Below, in pieces: positions 26,042-34,356 of a stretch of 64,000 nucleotides of DNA. Every line of letters begins with the position of its first letter. Position 1 is the stretch's first letter. Under the pieces are notes generated by a model. The model was not told where the DNA came from, did no database searches, and was given only the letters and a program-made list of their open reading frames with translations. This DNA comes from JAJDTQ01 sp965204235 (GTDB lineage Bacteria > Desulfobacterota > Binatia > UBA9968 > JAJDTQ01): positions 3,844,001 to 3,908,000 of the forward strand of contig OZ241979.1 of NCBI GenBank assembly GCA_965204235.1, written 5' to 3'. The position numbers were made by a program, and so were the translations under genes.

Positions 26042-26072
26042 AGACGCGCGACGCGACGGGAAAGGATGCAAT

Positions 26073-26228
26073 ATGAAGAAGGCGGAAACCAGCGAAAGGC
26101 CTGACGACGGCGCGCTCCGGCCCGATTACGACTTTTCCAAGGGGCGGCGTGGCGTGACGGCCCGTAGATACGCACAAGGCGTGGTCGTCCACAAGCTGGG
26201 ATCCAACCCGCAACATCGAGGGAGTTAG
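26073..26228 (+). CDS. Small antitoxin-like protein
   Basis: A 51-residue protein with GGAAAGGA upstream. The core LRPDYDFSKGRRGVTARRYA matches small proteins with the pattern L-P-YDFS-G-RGK-Y-R, commonly encoded beside toxin genes. The decayed BrnT-like toxin start directly upstream supports a toxin-antitoxin remnant. The product is acidic at its N-terminus and basic in the middle. No DNA-binding domain is evident at this length. Confidence 0.5.
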   Translation: MKKAETSERPDDGALRPDYDFSKGRRGVTARRYAQGVVVHKLGSNPQHRGS

Positions 26229-26266
26229 CCTCAGGGGAAGCGGCCTGCTCGAACGGAGGTGTCTCG

Positions 26267-27205
26267 ATGGAGTATCGCCAGCTCGGTTCATCGGGCGTCC
26301 GCGTCTCGGCCATCGGCCTGGGGACGAACCGGTTCGGCTCGCCGGTCCTGCCGCAGGACCGGGTGGCCGACATCATGGACGCGGCGGTGGATCTGGGCAT
26401 CAACTTCATCGACACGTCGAACAGCTACCAGGAGGGCCGTTCCGAGGAGACCCTCGGCAACGCGCTGCAAGGCCGCCGGGACCGCTTCGTGGTGGCCACC
26501 AAGTTCTTCTTTCCCACGGGTGACGGTCCCAACGACCGGGGCGCGTCGCGCTACCACCTGATGAACGCTGTGGAGGGAAGTCTCCGGCGCCTCCGTAGCG
26601 ACCACATCGACGTGTATTACGTCCACCGATGGGACGCCGCCACGCCCGTCGAGGAGACCCAGCGGGCGCTGGACGACCTCATCCGCCAGGGGAAAGTCCG
26701 CTACGTCGGCGCGTCGGATTTCGCGTCGTGGCAACTGGCCCGGGCCAACCTCATGGCCGAGTTCCGCGGCTGGACCGCGTTCGCCGTGCTCCAGTCCCAC
26801 TACCACATGCTGGAGCGTGAGGCGGAGCGTGAGGCGCTGCCCTGTTGCCAAGCGCACGGCGTGGGCTTCGTGCCCTATTTCCCGCTGGCCGGGGGTTTCC
26901 TCACCGGCAAGTACGTCCGGGGTCGAAAGCCGCCTCCCGGTTCCCGGGGCGAGAACCACGCGTACGTGCAGCAATACATGACCGACGGCAACTACCACGT
27001 GGTGGAGCGCCTGCAATCGTGGGCCGAGGCCCGGGGACGGGGATTGAACGAATTGGCCCAGTGCTGGCTGCTGGCGCAACCCCAAGTCTGCTCGGTCATC
27101 TCCGGCGCGACCCGGCTGGAGCAGGTCCGGGACAACGTCAAGGCCGCGGACTGGGCGCTGACGCCGTCGGAGTTGGCCGAGGTCAACGAGATCCTCGGTA
27201 CTTGA
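26267..27205 (+). CDS. Aldo/keto reductase
   Basis: A 312-residue protein of the (beta/alpha)8 AKR superfamily with the catalytic tetrad D49, Y54, K79 and H120 in the segments INFIDTSNSYQ, VVATKFFF and DVYYVHRWD. The C-terminal SVISGATRLEQVRDNVKA binds NADPH. It reduces aldehydes or ketones and is closest in pattern to YghZ/Kv-beta-like AKRs. The ATG at 26267 follows an ACGGAGGTGTC leader. It is convergent with an alpha/beta hydrolase; a dispersed repeat separates them. Confidence 0.88.
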   Translation: MEYRQLGSSGVRVSAIGLGTNRFGSPVLPQDRVADIMDAAVDLGINFIDTSNSYQEGRSEETLGNALQGRRDRFVVATKFFFPTGDGPNDRGASRYHLMNAVEGSLRRLRSDHIDVYYVHRWDAATPVEETQRALDDLIRQGKVRYVGASDFASWQLARANLMAEFRGWTAFAVLQSHYHMLEREAEREALPCCQAHGVGFVPYFPLAGGFLTGKYVRGRKPPPGSRGENHAYVQQYMTDGNYHVVERLQSWAEARGRGLNELAQCWLLAQPQVCSVISGATRLEQVRDNVKAADWALTPSELAEVNEILGT

Positions 27206-27218
27206 AGCTTTTCCTGTT

Positions 27219-27310
27219 CGGGAAACTCTGAACAATGGCCCCGTTCGTCCTGAGCGTAGCGAAGCGAAGTCGAAGGACGCGCTTTCCCATAGGGAGAGGC
27301 GCCTCAAACC
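27219..27310 (-). repeat. Dispersed repeat, copy 3
   Basis: The full-length repeat in reverse orientation: GGGAAACTCTGAACAATGG, CCCCGTTCGTCCTGAGCG, GTCGAAGGACGCGC and GAGGCGCCTC. It fills most of the 141-nt gap between two convergent genes, like copy 1. Confidence 0.8.
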
Positions 27311-27346
27311 AGAATGGAGCAGAGGTTCCTTTGGTGTGAGGCTTCG

Positions 27347-28156
27347 TCAGACCTGCGCCAGGAACTCCCGCATGGCGGCGTGGGCGGCGTCCGGGTTGGC
27401 GAAGAAGTAGCTGTGCCGTTCTCCGGGCAGCACCACCAGCCGGGCGCCCGGTATGCCTTTCTCCAGGATCTCCGCGGAAGTCCGATGGGACATGTCGCTG
27501 GTGACGTTCCGGTCGTCCTCCCCCACGAGTATCAGGGTAGGGGCTTCGATCTCGTGGAGCCGGCCGCTGGTGTCGTGTCCCTGCCGGGCCAGCAGATGCC
27601 GGAAGTAGAACTCCACAGGACCCATGTTGGCCATGCGCACGCGCAGGTAGCGTTCCACCCTGTCCGGGTGGCGCTGGGCGAACTCTTGGGTGAAGCCCAC
27701 CAGGATGGAGTGGTCCCGGACGTATTGCTCGTAACCCCATTCCACCATTTCGGTGATGATCTTCAGGGGAATCTCCTTGGTTTCGGGATAGGCCGCGCCG
27801 GTGGAGGCCAGGACGAGGGCCTTGATCCTCCCGGGGTGGTCGAGGGCCATGACCTGGGCGACCCGGCCGCCCATGGAGTGGCCGCAGACGATGGCCTCCA
27901 GCGCCCCCAGATGGTCCAGCAACGCCACGGCGTCGTCCGCGAACGTCTGCGTGGTGTAGGGGACGGAGGGCTTGCCGGACCGGCCCGTGCCCCGGTAGTC
28001 CATGGTGATGACCCGATGGTCCCGGGAGAACTCCGGGACTTGGTGGATCTTCCAGACCTCTCCGTCGCAATGGGTCTCGCTGAGGAAGAGGAGAGGCTCT
28101 CCCTCGCCGTGGACCTCGTAGTACAGCTCGGTGTCGCTGACGCTGAGCAAGGGCAT
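27347..28156 (-). CDS. Alpha/beta hydrolase
   Basis: A 269-residue hydrolase with nucleophile elbow GHSMGG (S94), the oxyanion strand segment MDYRGTGRSGKP near residue 52, an acid in LVGEDDRN near 217 and the histidine in PGERHSYFF near 247. This is the classical alpha/beta-hydrolase triad, as in ring-cleavage product hydrolases and lactonases. The substrate is unknown. It is followed on the same strand by the repeat cluster and is convergent with the aldo/keto reductase. Confidence 0.85.
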   Translation of the reverse strand: MPLLSVSDTELYYEVHGEGEPLLFLSETHCDGEVWKIHQVPEFSRDHRVITMDYRGTGRSGKPSVPYTTQTFADDAVALLDHLGALEAIVCGHSMGGRVAQVMALDHPGRIKALVLASTGAAYPETKEIPLKIITEMVEWGYEQYVRDHSILVGFTQEFAQRHPDRVERYLRVRMANMGPVEFYFRHLLARQGHDTSGRLHEIEAPTLILVGEDDRNVTSDMSHRTSAEILEKGIPGARLVVLPGERHSYFFANPDAAHAAMREFLAQV

Positions 28157-28187
28157 GGAACCTCCGGGGAAACGTTGGCGCGGGTCG

Positions 28188-28379
28188 CGCGTCCTTCGAC
28201 TCCGCTACGCTACGCTCAGGATGAACGGAGCACTCTGCTACGCTACGCTCAGGATGAACGGAGCACTCCGCTTCGCTACGCTCAGGATGAACGGAGCACT
28301 CCGCTTCGCTACGCTCAGGATGTAACGGAGCACTCCGTTTCGCTACGCTCAGGACGAACGGGGCAATCGTTCAGGGTTT
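28188..28379 (+). repeat. Dispersed repeat, copy 4, with core expanded in tandem
   Basis: The repeat starts GCGCGTCCTTCGACTCCGC and ends with the GTTCAGGGTTTC tail. Its inner part CGCTACGCTCAGGATGAACG plus GAGCACTC is repeated about five times with a period near 33-34 nt. It fills the gap between the two hydrolase genes. Confidence 0.8.
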
Positions 28380-28382
28380 CGT

Positions 28383-29564
28383 CTAATCGAAGTACCCGGT
28401 CTTCAGCGCCCACAGCCAGGAGTAGGCGATCTTCTCGTTGTACAGCGCCCAGTGGCCCATGTGGGTGTACTTGGGAACCAGCCCCACGTGCACGCGGGCG
28501 CCGGCCGCGGCGTACTTCCCGGCCATGAACATCTCCCGCTTGTCGCCCAGGCTCTTGCCGCCGATCCAGTGGCCGTGGTCGTTCTCGCCCACCAGGAGCA
28601 GGACCTTGAGGTCGGCGAGCCATTCGGACGGCGGGTCCTGCAGGTGGTCGAAATACTCCTCCCGCGGCAACCCGGTCACCCGGACGTACTCTTCCAGGCG
28701 CTCGGGGAACACGTTGTGCTGGTTGTCCCTCAGTCCGATCTTGATCTGGGGCCGGGTCTTCTCGGTGAGCCGGAAGAAGTCCTCCATCCGACCCCAGGGC
28801 GTCAACTCCGGCAGGTCTTCGTAGTGGGACTTCCGGTACGCGGCCACCGTGCGCCGGGAGACCTGCGCAAGGTCATGGGGTCTGGGGGACTCCATGCCCG
28901 TGGCCTCCCGCCATTCACGGCGCCAGCCGTCCGGTCCGCCGCTGCCCCAGCCGACCACGCCGACGACTTCCGCTTCCCGGGCGAACCGCGTCAGATGGGC
29001 GGCCATGGGTCCGCCGGTGGAATGGCCGAAGGCGATGAGCCGCCGGCCGCGGAGGTGCCGGTCGGTGAGGAGTCCGGCGCCATGGAGGACCACGTTGAAC
29101 GTGCACTTGAGCAGGCGGTCGTGGAGCTCCTCCTCGTCGGTGTCCGCGTCCAGGAGGTAGATGGGTGTCCGCTCCGCGATGGGCCGGGTCCATTCCCCTC
29201 CCGGCGGCCACAGGCCCGGATAGCTCAGGGCCAGCACCGTGTGCCCCTGGGCCGCCAGTCTTCGGGCCAGGCCCGGGCGTCCGTCGGGAGTCAGGTCCAT
29301 CACCTTCTCGTTGGCCCCGCCGCCGTGGAACACCACGAAGGCCGGTCGGTCGCCCCGTTCCCTGGCCGGAGTGTACAGGGATCCGTGCATGTCCCACTCG
29401 TGGCCGTTGCGGCCGTAGCGCTCCACCACCTCGGTGACGGTGAACGCGCCGTCCTCGTCGGGCGGGGGCATGGCGAGCCAGTCCTCCCACCGTATCCGGA
29501 CGAGGGTCTCGTCCCCCTGGAGGGATCGGGTGAACGCCTGGGTTCCGGCCGATGGCTCGGGCAT
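28383..29564 (-). CDS. Large alpha/beta hydrolase
   Basis: A 393-residue protein. It has the oxyanion motif FVVFHGGGANEK near residue 77, a nucleophile segment AFGHSTGGPMAAHL near 175, and a late acid/histidine region LLVGENDHGHW and YTHMGHWALYNE. The long insert between the nucleophile and the acid would form a lid. The start at 29564 has a GGAGGATAAC leader. Substrate unknown. It is divergent from the LLM oxidoreductase gene. Confidence 0.75.
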   Translation of the reverse strand: MPEPSAGTQAFTRSLQGDETLVRIRWEDWLAMPPPDEDGAFTVTEVVERYGRNGHEWDMHGSLYTPARERGDRPAFVVFHGGGANEKVMDLTPDGRPGLARRLAAQGHTVLALSYPGLWPPGGEWTRPIAERTPIYLLDADTDEEELHDRLLKCTFNVVLHGAGLLTDRHLRGRRLIAFGHSTGGPMAAHLTRFAREAEVVGVVGWGSGGPDGWRREWREATGMESPRPHDLAQVSRRTVAAYRKSHYEDLPELTPWGRMEDFFRLTEKTRPQIKIGLRDNQHNVFPERLEEYVRVTGLPREEYFDHLQDPPSEWLADLKVLLLVGENDHGHWIGGKSLGDKREMFMAGKYAAAGARVHVGLVPKYTHMGHWALYNEKIAYSWLWALKTGYFD

Positions 29565-29663
29565 GTTATCCTCCGTGACGGAACGAGGTCGAGCGCCTTG
29601 CAGGGCCAGTAGCGTATAGCGGGAACGCCGCCGGAAGACAACGCGGGGCGTGGGGAGCGTGTC

Positions 29664-30542
29664 ATGGAGTTGGGCCTGTCGCTGTTTTCGACGGAGCGGT
29701 CGGGGGCCGTGGGCGACATCGCCGGGGAAGCCGAGACCCTGGGCTTCGAGTCCCTCTGGTTTCCGGAGCACATGCTGATCCCGGTGCATTACCGGACCCG
29801 CTACAAGCGCACCGCGGACGGCAGTGTCCCCGATTCCTTCGCGCACCTGCCGGACCCCTTCATCGCCGCGGCCATGGCGGCCCAGGCCACGGAGCGGCTG
29901 CGGGTGGCCACCGGCATCTGCATCCTGCCCCAGCGCGACGTCATCGCCACGGCCAAGGCGGCCGCCACCCTCGACCTCCACAGCCGCGGGCGGTTGATCC
30001 TGGGGGTGGGAGCGGGCTGGTTCCCGGAAGAAGCGGAGGCCATGGGGGTCCGGTTCCACCGACGGTGGCAGGCGCTGCGCGAGGGGGTCGAGGCGCTGAA
30101 GGCATTGTGGACCCGGGACGAAGCCTCCCACGACGGCGAGTTCGTCCGCTTCCCGCCCGTGCGCGTGTTTCCCAAGCCCCTGCAGAAACCCCACCCACCC
30201 ATCTACCTGGGAGTCCACGACCCCCGCACCGCGCCCGCCCGGGTGGCCCGGTACGCGGATGGCTGGTGTCCGGGAGACCTGCCGGTGGAACAGGCCGCGG
30301 ACGCGGTGGCCAGCGTGCGGCGCGCCGCCGCGGAGCGCGGCCGCGACCCCGACGGCATCGAGTTCTCGGTGGTCCTGACCCCCGGCGACGGTTTCCCCAC
30401 GCTGGACCACATGAACCGGTACCGCGCCGCGGGGATGCGGCGCATCGTGTTGCGGGTGACGGAGGCGGCCACCGGCAGCGGCGTGGCCGCGGTCCGGCGG
30501 CTCGCGCCCTTCCTGGAGCAGGCCGGCCGCGTGGATCCGTGA
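29664..30542 (+). CDS. LLM-class flavin-dependent oxidoreductase (F420-type)
   Basis: A 292-residue (beta/alpha)8 protein of the luciferase-like monooxygenase family. Typical segments are ETLGFESLWFPEHML, TERLRVATGICILPQRDVIATAKAAATLD (residues 77-105, read in parts), GRLILGVGAGWFPEEAEAMG and KPLQKPHPPIYLGV. The RLILGVGAGW pattern is characteristic of the F420-dependent subfamily, although FMN use cannot be excluded. The substrate is unknown. A second, distant LLM protein is at 31861-32940. Confidence 0.85.
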   Translation: MELGLSLFSTERSGAVGDIAGEAETLGFESLWFPEHMLIPVHYRTRYKRTADGSVPDSFAHLPDPFIAAAMAAQATERLRVATGICILPQRDVIATAKAAATLDLHSRGRLILGVGAGWFPEEAEAMGVRFHRRWQALREGVEALKALWTRDEASHDGEFVRFPPVRVFPKPLQKPHPPIYLGVHDPRTAPARVARYADGWCPGDLPVEQAADAVASVRRAAAERGRDPDGIEFSVVLTPGDGFPTLDHMNRYRAAGMRRIVLRVTEAATGSGVAAVRRLAPFLEQAGRVDP

Positions 30543-30611
30543 GGAGGCGCGGCGTAGCGCTCGACCCGGAGCCAGGCCGGCGTCGCGCCTCTCCCGCTGA
30601 GGCGCATCGAA

Positions 30612-30722
30612 GGAAACGCTGAACAATCGAGCCGTGGATGGGAGGTATTCCCTCATGTGACCTTCCTGTCCCCGTTCGTCCTGAGCGTAGCGAAGCGAAG
30701 TCGAAGGACGCGCTTTCGAGAG
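30612..30722 (-). repeat. Dispersed repeats: second type plus copy 5 of the first type
   Basis: Positions 30612-30660, read in reverse, give CCCATCCACGGCTCGAT, then TGTTCAGCGTTTCC, a second repeat type also present near 23004-23043 and 23916-23958. At 30672-30722 the core CGTTCGTCCTGAGCG ... GTCGAAGGACGCGC follows. Both lie between convergent genes. Confidence 0.7.
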
Positions 30723-30746
30723 GGGGGGCGACCGAAGGACGGGACG

Positions 30747-31559
30747 CTATTCGAGGGACAGGAGCCGGGTGAGCAGCACGGCCAGGCCCAGGCCCCAGCA
30801 GTAGCAGGCGAACCAGGTGAGCCTGCGCGCGAGCAGTACCTTCCACAGCACGTTGATGCTGAGGTAGCCGGCTGCGAACGCGGCCAGGAAGGCCAGCCCG
30901 TAGCCCCAGACGTTCGCTTCCCGCGCCCCGTCGAGGCCGTGGGTCAGGAGCTGGAGCACGAACGCTCCGAGTATGGCGGGGACCGAGAGCAGGAACGAAT
31001 AGCGCAGGGCCAAGTCGCGCCCGAGCCCCGAGAAGACCCCCGCGGCCACCGTGGCCCCCGAGCGGGAGACGCCCGGAACGATGGCCGCGCCCTGGACGAT
31101 GCCGATGAGGATGGCGTGGCTCGCGCGCATGCCCTCGACCCCGCGGGTCCGATCCGGCGCGCGGTCGGTGGCGAAGAGCAGGACTCCGGTCACCAGCAGC
31201 ATGCTCGCCGCGGTGGGGACGCTGGAGAACAGGCTTTCGAGCGCTTCCGCAAAGAGGAGGCCGATGAGGGCGGTGGGCGCGACGCCGATGACCACGAGCC
31301 GGAGCAGGCGGACGGTGGAGGGATCCGCTCGACCGGGCATGACCGCGGCGCCCGCCAGCGCCGCGACGTCCCCGCGGAAGTAGAGGAGCACCGCGCCCAG
31401 GGTCGCCAGGTGCACGGTGACGTGGAACAGCACGCCCGGCTCCCGGAACCCCGGAAGCACGGACTGGAGCAGCACCAGGTGGCCCGAGCTGCTCACGGGG
31501 AGGAACTCGGTGAGTCCCTGCAACAGGCCGAGCGCTGCGAGGGTCAGGGTGGGGGTCAC
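30747..31559 (-). CDS. uppP: Undecaprenyl-diphosphatase (UppP/BacA)
   Basis: A 270-residue polytopic membrane protein with both catalytic signatures: GLLQGLTEFLPVSSSGHLVL near residue 12 and VPGVSRSGATVAAGVF near 161. It removes a phosphate from undecaprenyl diphosphate so the lipid carrier can be reused in peptidoglycan and polysaccharide synthesis. The length matches the family. It stands alone between repeat copies and is divergent from the second LLM gene. Confidence 0.92.
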   Translation of the reverse strand: MTPTLTLAALGLLQGLTEFLPVSSSGHLVLLQSVLPGFREPGVLFHVTVHLATLGAVLLYFRGDVAALAGAAVMPGRADPSTVRLLRLVVIGVAPTALIGLLFAEALESLFSSVPTAASMLLVTGVLLFATDRAPDRTRGVEGMRASHAILIGIVQGAAIVPGVSRSGATVAAGVFSGLGRDLALRYSFLLSVPAILGAFVLQLLTHGLDGAREANVWGYGLAFLAAFAAGYLSINVLWKVLLARRLTWFACYCWGLGLAVLLTRLLSLE

Positions 31560-31567
31560 GGGAGAGG

Positions 31568-31753
31568 GCGTCCTTCGACTTCGCTTCGCTACGCTCAGGA
31601 CGAACGGGGATGGTTGTTCGGGGTTTCCTGTAGAATACTACGAAACGGGGATGGTTGTTCAGGGTTTCCTGTGAAATACTACGAAACGGGGATGGTTGTT
31701 CGGGGTTTCCTGTGAGATGGTAGTTCGGGATTTCCCATGGAATACTACGAAAC
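31568..31753 (+). repeat. Dispersed repeat copy 6 and a 41-nt tandem repeat
   Basis: Copy 6 (GCGTCCTTCGACTTCGC, then CTCAGGACGAACG) continues into units starting GGGGATGGTTGTTCGG and ending ACTACGAAAC at 31606-31646, 31647-31687 and, with a 25-nt internal insertion, 31688-31753. The unit contains the repeat's GGTTTCCTG tail, so the tandem array seems to have grown from it. The rest of this 301-nt divergent gap shows only the leader of the next gene. Confidence 0.75.
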
Positions 31754-31860
31754 GGGCGGTGAGTCCAGGTTCCGTCTCCGGGGAGGCGGTTGCGGGATCC
31801 CTGGTTGACGTTGGCGGCGGACCGGCGCCGCATGGGACGCGTTTGCGGGAAAGGACGGTC

Positions 31861-32940
31861 ATGGCTGCATTCCAGGGTACGCTCGGGCTCCAGTTCGTGG
31901 CCCACTTGGCGAACCATTATACGGTGAACCAGCTCGTGGAGCTGGCCGCGTTGGCCCACAGGCGGGGGTTCGAGAGGATCTGGGTCAACGACAACGCCCG
32001 GTACCGGAGTCAGGTGGTGGTGCTCTCCGCCATTGCGGCGCGCGTGCCCATCGGTATCGGCGCCGCCATCCTGGTGCCGTACCTGCACCATCCCATCGAG
32101 GTGGTGGACTCCCTCGCCACGTTGTCCGAACTGGCCCAGGGAAGGGAGGTGGGTCTCGGACTGGCTCGCGGCGACTTGGCCCAGACGCCGCAACACGTGG
32201 AGGTGCGCAAGCCCATCGGGCTGGTGCGGGAGACGGCCGTCTTCGCGTCCCGGGCGCTTGCGGGAGAGCGCGTCGCCTACCGGGACTTCCCGGTCCTGTG
32301 CGACTACTTCCACCTGAACCCCGACGGCGGCTTCGAGTTGGCGTTCCGGCCCAGGTCTCCGGTGGTGATCTATTCCGGCGGCAACGGTCCCCAGTCCTTG
32401 CGCATGGGCGGGGCGGTGATGGACGGGATCATCAGTTCCGGGACGTTCATCCCGATGCTTCGGGCGGGCCGGTTGCAGGAGATGCACGAGGCGGCCGAGG
32501 CGGGCGCCCGGAGCGTGGACCCGCACAAGACCCTGCGCAAGATGGTCGAGCTCAACGTGTCCGTGTCGCGGGACCGCGCCGCGGCCATCGAGTTCCCCAA
32601 GCGCCAAGTGTCCCATTCGATCCTCCAGTGGGAGGCGTTGGGGTTCACTTCGGAGGAGTACGCCAGGCTCGGGGTGGACCGGCAGAGGGTGTTCGACCTG
32701 AAGGAAGCCTTCGCCCGGGGCGCCACCATCGAGGGGGCCGCCAGGATGGTGACCGAGGAGATGGTCCTGGCCTATTACGTGGCCGGGCGTCCCGCGGAGG
32801 TGGCCGACCAGATCGTGGAGATGGCGGAACAGGCCGGCGCCATGGGCTATGACGAGATCGCCTTCGCCAAGCTCGGCCCGGACTACGAGGAGGCCATCCA
32901 CGTGATCGCCGACAGCGTGCTGCCGCGGTTGAAGGGGTAG
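31861..32940 (+). CDS. LLM-class oxidoreductase (methylene-tetrahydromethanopterin reductase-like)
   Basis: A 359-residue luciferase-like flavin oxidoreductase: GLQFVAHLANHYTVNQLVEL at the start, then RRGFERIWVNDNARYRS, a TIM-barrel core with REVGLGLARGDLAQTP, and SPVVIYSGGNGPQSLRMGG. The ending GRPAEVADQIVEMAEQAGA ... GYDEIAFAKLGPD is typical of F420-linked reductases of the Mer type. GGAAAGGA precedes the ATG. Substrate unknown. Confidence 0.8.
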   Translation: MAAFQGTLGLQFVAHLANHYTVNQLVELAALAHRRGFERIWVNDNARYRSQVVVLSAIAARVPIGIGAAILVPYLHHPIEVVDSLATLSELAQGREVGLGLARGDLAQTPQHVEVRKPIGLVRETAVFASRALAGERVAYRDFPVLCDYFHLNPDGGFELAFRPRSPVVIYSGGNGPQSLRMGGAVMDGIISSGTFIPMLRAGRLQEMHEAAEAGARSVDPHKTLRKMVELNVSVSRDRAAAIEFPKRQVSHSILQWEALGFTSEEYARLGVDRQRVFDLKEAFARGATIEGAARMVTEEMVLAYYVAGRPAEVADQIVEMAEQAGAMGYDEIAFAKLGPDYEEAIHVIADSVLPRLKG

Positions 32941-33012
32941 GGCGCCGGAGCCTCCCGGGACTTGCCGACGGACGTGGGGCCCCGCTTCCGTCCCGTTTCC
33001 CGGCCCGGGAAC

Positions 33013-33029
33013 GCGGGCGTCCCGCCCGC
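33013..33029. terminator. Short perfect hairpin downstream of the LLM gene
   Basis: GCGGGCG (33013-33019) and CGCCCGC (33023-33029) form a 7-bp stem with a 3-nt loop, 72 nt after the LLM stop. No T-run follows. The remaining part of the 466-nt gap up to the repeat at 33249 holds nothing recognisable. Confidence 0.35.
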
Positions 33030-33248
33030 AAGGGGGTGAAGGCCCGCGGCCGCCTCGCCAGGTAGGTGACGGACTGGAACTTCCCCGTTCCGCCTTCAAG
33101 GGGAGGTCGAAGGTCCGCGGCCGGCCGCGGGCAGGCGGCCCGGTTGCCCATGGGACCCAAGTTCGTTATGGAAGGGTCCTGTGCGTGGTTCGGGCCTGGG
33201 GGAACGGGCGCGCTGCGCGCAGGTATCCAGCGGGTATCCATACGGGAA

Positions 33249-33365
33249 ACCTTGGACAAATGCCCCGTTCGTCCTGAACATAGCGAAGCGAAAAGCTCCG
33301 TTCATCCTGAGCGTAGCGAAGCGGAGTCGAAGGACGCGCTTTTCCACAGGGAGAGGCGCCTCGAG
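33249..33365 (-). repeat. Dispersed repeat, copy 7, with partial internal duplication
   Basis: Reverse copy: GGGAAACCTTGGACAAATG, CCCCGTTCGTCCTGAAC, then a second partial core GTTCATCCTGAGCGTAGCG, GTCGAAGGACGCGC and GAGGCGCCTCGAG. The core is present about one and a half times. Confidence 0.75.
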
Positions 33366-33406
33366 CCGGAATTGACCGGAGGTTCCTGGAAGGGAGTCAG
33401 GCGATC

Positions 33407-34354
33407 ATGGCAACGACACTCGTCACCGGAGTGGGTCTCGTGGGCGCGTCGTTCGCGCAGGCGGCCCTGAAACGCAACGAAAAGCTGGTCTTCTACGACT
33501 TCATGCCGCGCACCGAGTACCTGCGCCAGAAGCTGGGGAAGGCGGACGTGGACGTGGTGCAGAAGGACATCCGGGACCTGCCGGCGCTTACCGAGGCCAT
33601 GCAGCGTTACCGTCCGGAAACCGTGGTGCACACCGCGGGACTGATCGGACCGCGGGTGGTGGAGTCGCTCCACAACGGCCTCCAGATCAACGTCATGGGC
33701 ACCATCAACGTGCTGGAGGCGGCGCGGCTCACCGGGGTGAAGAGGTTCGTGCTGATCAGCACCTTTGGCGCCTACGACCGGCGGCGCTTCACCGACCGAC
33801 CCATCCACGAAGACATGCCCCGCGGACCCGGATCGGGTTACGGCAACTCCAAGGCTGCCAAGGAACTGATGGCGGAGGCCTACCAGCGGCTCTACGGCTT
33901 CGAACTCCTGGTGCTGCGGTTGGCCAACGCCTACGGGCTCGGGCACTTCTGGGGCGGCTCCGGCGGCGGCGAGAAGGTGCAGACGCTGCTCGAAGCCGGG
34001 ATCCGGGGCGATGTGGCGAGGATTCCCCAGGCCCAGACCATGGACTTCGAGTACGTCTATGCCAAGGACGTGGGCCGCGCGGTGGACTTGGCGGCCACCG
34101 CGCCCATGCCGGAGAAGAACGTATTCAACATCGGGGTCGGTCAGGTCACGACCTTCGACGGACTGGTGGCCGCGGCGGAGCGGCAGTTCCCCGCGCTGGA
34201 GGTGGAAATCGTTCCCGGGAAACCCCCGGAGACCGCGGTCAGCGTGCCGCTGGACATATCCAGGGCCAGGGAGCACCTGGGCTGGGAGCCCGAGTACACC
34301 ATGGACGACGCGTTCGAGGACTACGTCCGGGACCTCCGGGCGGTGATGGACTGA
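33407..34354 (+). CDS. NAD-dependent epimerase/dehydratase family protein
   Basis: A 315-residue extended SDR with the N-terminal cofactor motif VTGVGLVGASFAQ (GxxGxxG), the strand segment VVHTAGLIGP near residue 76, and the catalytic YGNSKAAKEL (YxxxK) near residue 145. The C-terminal REHLGWEPEYTMDDAFEDYV is typical of nucleotide-sugar epimerases and related reductases. GGAAGGGAGTC lies upstream. The esterase gene starts 2 nt after its stop, so the two are co-transcribed. Substrate unknown. Confidence 0.85.
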   Translation: MATTLVTGVGLVGASFAQAALKRNEKLVFYDFMPRTEYLRQKLGKADVDVVQKDIRDLPALTEAMQRYRPETVVHTAGLIGPRVVESLHNGLQINVMGTINVLEAARLTGVKRFVLISTFGAYDRRRFTDRPIHEDMPRGPGSGYGNSKAAKELMAEAYQRLYGFELLVLRLANAYGLGHFWGGSGGGEKVQTLLEAGIRGDVARIPQAQTMDFEYVYAKDVGRAVDLAATAPMPEKNVFNIGVGQVTTFDGLVAAAERQFPALEVEIVPGKPPETAVSVPLDISRAREHLGWEPEYTMDDAFEDYVRDLRAVMD

Positions 34355-34356
34355 GC

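Noticed and set aside
29941..33099. 1052-residue minus-strand frame spanning several genes
   Set aside because: It crosses the uppP gene, repeats and LLM genes in other frames and is rich in Arg/Pro/Gly, as expected for a GC-driven artefact.
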